Shown piece after piece: positions 60,248-64,000 of a stretch of DNA of 64,000 bases. The notes beneath the pieces were generated by a model that worked only from the letters and a program-made list of their open reading frames with translations, was not told the origin of the DNA and ran no database searches. Each line of letters starts with the position of its first letter. The first letter of the stretch is position 1. Origin of the DNA: Sinomicrobium weinanense (GTDB lineage Bacteria > Bacteroidota > Bacteroidia > Flavobacteriales > Flavobacteriaceae); the NCBI RefSeq assembly GCF_018863395.1, contig NZ_JAHKRR010000001.1, positions 310,001-374,000 of the forward strand, written 5' to 3'. Both the position numbers and the translations under genes were made by a program.

Positions 60248-61339
60248 TTAATCACTGTATTTGCCAAAAAACGATTTAACAGTATCAAAATATAACTCTT
60301 CCGCCTCAAGGTTTAAGTTGTGTGCTGCGTTTGGGATTATTTTTAGTTCTTTTTTACCCTCGGGTACACTTTTTAAATGCTTATAGATCATATTGGCCTG
60401 TTCGACGCCTATGGCATAATCACTTTCACCTTGCAAGACAAGAACCGGTTTAGTAATAACTGCTATTTCATCAATGATATTCAAATGGTTGTATGAGGGG
60501 GTATTCCGGAATACCCGGTTTACAAGTTCATATTTTTCCATTGCTTCACCAAACTCAGTTTTCGTATATCGCGCCCTCGCATAATAAGCAGAATCTTTCC
60601 CCAATTCAACAGCTATTTCTTTTGCTTTTGGATTGGCCCAATAAGCATTGAACCCCAATTCTTCCGGGAACTTGTGTTTGAGCAGATTCATATCATCAAA
60701 AAACTGGCCGAGATCACTTTCATCTATCTCTTTTAGCTTTGTCAATATCTTGCGATATTGGTTTTTGGCTGCGGAATCTTTTGAGTTTTCTATCAGCTCC
60801 CTGGCCAATTGCTGTTCGCGCTGTATGAGTGCCTTTATCGGATAAACGCCATCAGCTTTTCCACTGACACAGGCAAAAGAATTAATTTTATCCTGGTGTT
60901 CGATCATATAGAGCAATCCCAGAGTTCCCCCCCAGGAGCTGCCAATAAGGTTGATGCTTTTGTCTTTGAATTTACTTTGTAAAGAGTCAACTACCACATC
61001 GAGATCTTTTACAAATTGTTGCATTGTAAGCATGGTGGAATCGGTACAGACATCAGATTTTCCGCCCCCTCTCTGATCAAGATATGCAATGAGGTAATCG
61101 TCTTCAAGGTGCTTTCTGTTGAATTCGTGCTCGAAACCTGAAAAAGCTCCCGGTCCTCCATGCAAATTGATGATTAATGGTTTATCGGCATTCCCTACAA
61201 GACGTACATATAATCTTGATTTTTCAACGGGGATAAATAATTCGGTATCCATTTTAGTTTCTTTCTGGCAGGCCAGAAAAAAGAGTGGCGTGATAAACAA
61301 GAGAAAACTCAAATGAAATTTTTGTTCTTTAATTCTCAT
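60248..61339 (-). CDS. Alpha/beta hydrolase lipoprotein, proline iminopeptidase-like
   Basis: A 363-residue lipoprotein (signal ending LFFLAC). Motifs: oxyanion LHGGPGAFSG (HGGPG is characteristic of S33 prolyl aminopeptidases), nucleophile LIGSSWGGTLG, Asp in QGESDYAIG and His in PNAAHNLN. A helical cap separates them. It would release N-terminal proline or a related residue from peptides at the cell surface. The frame extends 58 codons further upstream, but the lipoprotein signal at MRIKEQKF fixes the start. Confidence 0.9.
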   Translation of the reverse strand: MRIKEQKFHLSFLLFITPLFFLACQKETKMDTELFIPVEKSRLYVRLVGNADKPLIINLHGGPGAFSGFEHEFNRKHLEDDYLIAYLDQRGGGKSDVCTDSTMLTMQQFVKDLDVVVDSLQSKFKDKSINLIGSSWGGTLGLLYMIEHQDKINSFACVSGKADGVYPIKALIQREQQLARELIENSKDSAAKNQYRKILTKLKEIDESDLGQFFDDMNLLKHKFPEELGFNAYWANPKAKEIAVELGKDSAYYARARYTKTEFGEAMEKYELVNRVFRNTPSYNHLNIIDEIAVITKPVLVLQGESDYAIGVEQANMIYKHLKSVPEGKKELKIIPNAAHNLNLEAEELYFDTVKSFFGKYSD

Positions 61340-61395
61340 AGAAATAAATTTAATGAACTCGGTCATACTTTTCCCCATTGAATGCAGAATGTTTT

Positions 61396-62118
61396 TTATC
61401 CCCTGGTTTCGACCTTTCCGGAACCCGATACCTTGGAATCTTCCTTTGCAGGATTGCCTTTGTACAACACATTGCCCGATCCGGATACCCGTGCCTTTAA
61501 TTTTTGGTTGCAATGTAAGCGAATATCTCCGGATCCTGATATGGAGACCTCTGCATCTTCTGTTATGAGTTCGTATGCATCAATGTCTCCGGAGCCTGAA
61601 AGATTTCCTTCGTAGACATTGGATTTTCCGCGGAGTTTTATGTCGCCAGACCCTGCGATGTTGCTTTCCAGATCTTCGGTTTCTACAAAGAGGTCTATAT
61701 CTCCCGATCCGGCCAGATTGGTCTCAAAATCATTGGCTTTTATGAGGTCTTTACCCACAATATTCCCGGAGCCTGCCAGCGACACCTCGGAGATGTCCTC
61801 AAAAGGAACGGTGATAACGATCTTTTTATGTGGCCTCAGGTTTACTCCCTTTTGTGTTTTTATTTTTAATAAATTGCCCTGTACTTCCGTCTCTATATAT
61901 TCCAGAAGGTTTTCTTCGGCAGTAATGCTAATGTTGCCTTCCTTTCCGGATACCAGGTCTACATCAAACATTCCGGCGACCCCGATCTTGTCATAGCTTC
62001 CTGTTTTTCGTTCCTCAGTGGTCAGGTTACCATTGCCTGAGATCTTTTTCTTCCCGAATTGCGCGTTGGCCGAGGTCATTAACAGCAGGCCAAGGCATAA
62101 AGTCATTAGTTGTTTCAT
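61396..62118 (-). CDS. Head GIN domain (DUF2807) exported protein
   Basis: A 240-residue protein with a signal peptide (MKQLMTLCLGLLLMTSANA). Most of the rest is beta-helix repeats rich in GSGDI/GSGNI (SLAGSGNIVGKDL, NLAGSGDIDLF, NIAGSGDIKL, NLSGSGDIDAY, SISGSGDIRLH), the mark of DUF2807 auto-transporter-like adhesins. It lies beside a DUF4097-like protein of similar build and may be part of one envelope-stress operon. A 7 bp tandem repeat 28 bp upstream could affect its promoter. Confidence 0.92.
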   Translation of the reverse strand: MKQLMTLCLGLLLMTSANAQFGKKKISGNGNLTTEERKTGSYDKIGVAGMFDVDLVSGKEGNISITAEENLLEYIETEVQGNLLKIKTQKGVNLRPHKKIVITVPFEDISEVSLAGSGNIVGKDLIKANDFETNLAGSGDIDLFVETEDLESNIAGSGDIKLRGKSNVYEGNLSGSGDIDAYELITEDAEVSISGSGDIRLHCNQKLKARVSGSGNVLYKGNPAKEDSKVSGSGKVETRG

Positions 62119-62145
62119 TTGTTTATAGTTTATGATTTATTTTTG

Positions 62146-62194
62146 TTTCAGGTTTCAGGTTTCAGGTTTCAGGTTTCAGGTTTCAGGTTTCAGG
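62146..62194. repeat. TTTCAGG x 7 tandem repeat
   Basis: Seven exact copies of the 7 bp unit, ending 28-76 bp upstream of the DUF2807 start codon on the minus strand, in the promoter region. Change in copy number would shift promoter spacing by 7 bp. A second degenerate tandem of CTCACTGT units follows at 62227-62260. Confidence 0.85.
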
Positions 62195-62259
62195 ACTGTT
62201 TTTTGTTGCTCTCCATCATCTCATCCCACCACTGTCTCACTGTCTCACCTTCTCACTGT

Positions 62260-63354
62260 CTATTTTTTATACAAGGTTATCCCCCCGTATTCAGAGGTTA
62301 TAGATAGCTTATTCCCGGGTGAACTCCCGTAATGTCCTTTATAGTATTTCTCCGAGCTCTTCACCCTTTTTATTTCGTATTCAAAATCGGTATCGCCCTT
62401 TAAACCTGTGTATTCGAGTACGATCTCGAAGTTAAAATGATAGTTACTGTTATATCCTATTTTTATGCCGGTGAATTCTGTCTCTAAGGTTACATTCCCG
62501 GCATCTGCTGCCAATTCCTCTATTTTAATGGAGCCGTAGTCCGAAGTTATGTTCACATCGCCGTGTACCGTGCCGAATTTGGTGGAGAGATAATCGCCTG
62601 TGCCGTGTACGTTTTTGGCGCTTTCTACGGAAAGGTCACCGTAGTCGCAGGAATATTCCAGGGCACCAATTTCAAGGATACTGGACGAAGTATAGTCGGC
62701 ATTCAGAGACAGTTTCTCCGCTTTTTCGAGAACGAAGCCGGAATAGTCGGCATTTATGCTTCCGCTTTTCATGTAGCTGATAGATGATTTGGAAGTATAG
62801 TCAAAAGAGAGCTCGTTGCCGTCGGCACGCAGTTCGCCTATCTCCAGCTTTCCGTAATCACAGCTTATTTTTGCTTTGCCGTTTATCTCGTCTATCTGGA
62901 TGCCTCCGTAATCATTGCTGAGGTCCACACTGTTGTTTACCGGGAGTTTAATGGTGTAGTTGATCTCCATGCTCATATTGTTATTGCCTCCCCAGCTCCA
63001 CTTCTTGTTTCCGAAAATGGTCCGGGCGGCAACCCTGCTTTTGCCCGCCTCGAAATCCACATCGATCTGGTCGAGCTTTTGCTGTACTTTGCCTTCATTG
63101 TTACCATTGACTTTTATGAGCACATCGATTTCTATCCTGTTTTCGTTCCAGGAGGTGATGTAGATGTTCCCGTAAGAGTTGTTTACTTCCAAAAGTGCAT
63201 TGGAGTTTACGTTAAATGACTTTTTTATCCTTTTCTCCTTACTGTGTTTGCCGTTCCATTTCGGGTCCTGGTCCCCGGAAAGGGCAGAAGCCGTTGTAAG
63301 CAATGGAAATAATACAGCCAGTAGTAATACGATCTTATAGCCTGTTCGCTTCAT
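62260..63354 (-). CDS. DUF4097-like beta-strand repeat exported protein
   Basis: A 364-residue exported protein (signal peptide 1-25). It is built from beta-strand repeats with DYG/DYS and (S/N)(C/N)DYG motifs such as SNDYGGIQIDEI, SCDYGKLEIGEL, SADYSGF, and TSDYGSIKIEEL, a right-handed beta-helix type seen in DUF4097/DUF2807 adhesins. It overlaps the upstream anti-sigma-like gene by 20 bp at this start (29 bp from the earlier ATG), so the two are coupled. This places it in a sigma/anti-sigma locus, possibly as an effector or cell-surface sensor. Confidence 0.85.
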   Translation of the reverse strand: MKRTGYKIVLLLAVLFPLLTTASALSGDQDPKWNGKHSKEKRIKKSFNVNSNALLEVNNSYGNIYITSWNENRIEIDVLIKVNGNNEGKVQQKLDQIDVDFEAGKSRVAARTIFGNKKWSWGGNNNMSMEINYTIKLPVNNSVDLSNDYGGIQIDEINGKAKISCDYGKLEIGELRADGNELSFDYTSKSSISYMKSGSINADYSGFVLEKAEKLSLNADYTSSSILEIGALEYSCDYGDLSVESAKNVHGTGDYLSTKFGTVHGDVNITSDYGSIKIEELAADAGNVTLETEFTGIKIGYNSNYHFNFEIVLEYTGLKGDTDFEYEIKRVKSSEKYYKGHYGSSPGNKLSITSEYGGITLYKK

Positions 63355-63937
63355 GGTCATCATTTTTTAATCGTTTCATATTTTCTATTTGCTCCATTAC
63401 ACTCTGTAACAGGGCGACCCTGGTCTGGAAGTTGGTGATCATCGCGTTGAGCAATTGTTTGCTGTATCCGTTCTTCTGCAATTCTGCTTCCAGTTTTTCA
63501 TAATCTTTTTCTATGAGGTTCAATTGTTCAACGGCATCGTCAACAATAATCCTGGTGTCTTCGGTGGTGGCTTCTTCCCGGATATTTTTTAGTTCTGTTT
63601 CGATCAGGGAAGCAAAGTAGTACCGGGTTTTTTCCAGTTCTGGATAAGCAACTTCTTCTTCGGCCTCAACGGGTATGGAAGACTGTGGTTGTGTGTTGTA
63701 AAAGACCCAGCCAAGACCTAACAGCAGTACTATGGAAGCGGCAACGGAAAGCTGCCTCCACCGGAGACGGGAAGATCTTTTTTTCTGCGGATCTTTCTGC
63801 CGTTCGGCCGCCACTTCGGCTTTGCTCAGTACGAGTTTTTCCAGGAAGCGGTTTTCATGGCCTGCTGCGGGAGATTCCGTGTCAAATTCTCCCTGTAACC
63901 GTTCAAATAAGTTGTCTATGTTATCCTTTTTCATCAT
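63335..63937 (-). CDS. Single-pass membrane protein, anti-sigma-like
   Basis: A 200-residue protein: a cytoplasmic N-terminal region (1-62, rich in charged residues), one membrane helix about 64-80 (VAASIVLLLGLGWVFY), and a periplasmic coiled-coil C-terminus (ELKNIREEATTEDTRIIVDD, LEAELQKNGYSKQ). Its topology and place before a DUF4097 gene are those of Bacteroidetes anti-sigma factors co-encoded with an ECF sigma gene. The matching sigma gene would lie to the right, outside the window. No anti-sigma domain motif is clear enough to be certain. Confidence 0.7.
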   Translation of the reverse strand: MMKKDNIDNLFERLQGEFDTESPAAGHENRFLEKLVLSKAEVAAERQKDPQKKRSSRLRWRQLSVAASIVLLLGLGWVFYNTQPQSSIPVEAEEEVAYPELEKTRYYFASLIETELKNIREEATTEDTRIIVDDAVEQLNLIEKDYEKLEAELQKNGYSKQLLNAMITNFQTRVALLQSVMEQIENMKRLKNDDHEANRL

Positions 63938-64000
63938 CAGAAATTAAACATTTGAAAAGGAAAAATGATTCCTGTTTGTTTTTTATCGTCCGTCTGTCAG

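Overview
The window is a 64 kb piece of chromosome from a Bacteroidetes bacterium, most likely a member of the Flavobacteriaceae. The evidence is a SusD-type protein, TonB-dependent uptake, a gliding-motility PPIase (GldI), BT_3928-family, DUF6520 and DUF1599 proteins, promoters of the TTG-N(17-21)-TAnnTTTG type, and many dispersed palindromic intergenic repeats. GC content is moderate and genes are mostly single or in short operons.

Layout. 1-2.2 kb: end of a SusD gene and a TlpA-like protein whose resolving cysteine is missing. 2.3-5.5 kb: a minus-strand cassette (orphan LuxR-type response regulator, MauE/DoxX membrane protein, propeller-like exported protein, cysteine-containing DUF6520 peptide). 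It is bracketed by four copies of a regulatory module of fixed geometry: an AArTTAC box, then a pair of 21-22 bp direct repeats. 5.9-9.9 kb: a mobilizable-element block with a hairpin cluster that may be oriT, mobC, relaxase, a 256 bp highly self-complementary structured element, a 58-aa coupled ORF, and a large serine recombinase whose reading frame runs antisense through a terminator and tRNA-Leu(CAG). 10-13 kb: an AhpD-like protein, a DGPF/YciI protein and an ECF42-type sigma factor, the last directly behind a 182 bp MITE-like element.

13-29 kb is mainly housekeeping: ABC ATPase, DinB proteins, a cyclophilin-FKBP fusion, gldI (with a dispersed repeat inside its coding sequence), nrnA, a PhoD-like phosphatase, a TonB receptor, folP, DUF1599, a BT_3928-TlpA-tpiA series, slipin and prmA. 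29-47 kb: clpS, cydAB, regulators and hydrolases, an M61 peptidase, a GH9-deacetylase fusion lipoprotein, tRNA-Gly(UCC), a Tat-signal VanY-like peptidase, gpmI, tatA, a PAP2 phosphatase and an O-methyltransferase. 47-64 kb: kynurenine catabolism (kynU, kmo), a redox/regulator cluster (DoxX, Crp, HxlR, two imine-reductase-like paralogues, Rrf2 with two matching operators, NAD(P)-binding protein), an M48 protease, two MFS transporters around a HAD phosphatase, a peptidase-like hydrolase, and an envelope-sensing locus (DUF2807, DUF4097, anti-sigma-like protein) that runs off the right edge.

The two signals I find most worth attention are the four-copy direct-repeat module around the response regulator/MauE/DUF6520 cassette and the structured element at 7795-8050 between relaxase and recombinase. 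All family calls are from reading the translations by eye; no database search was run.
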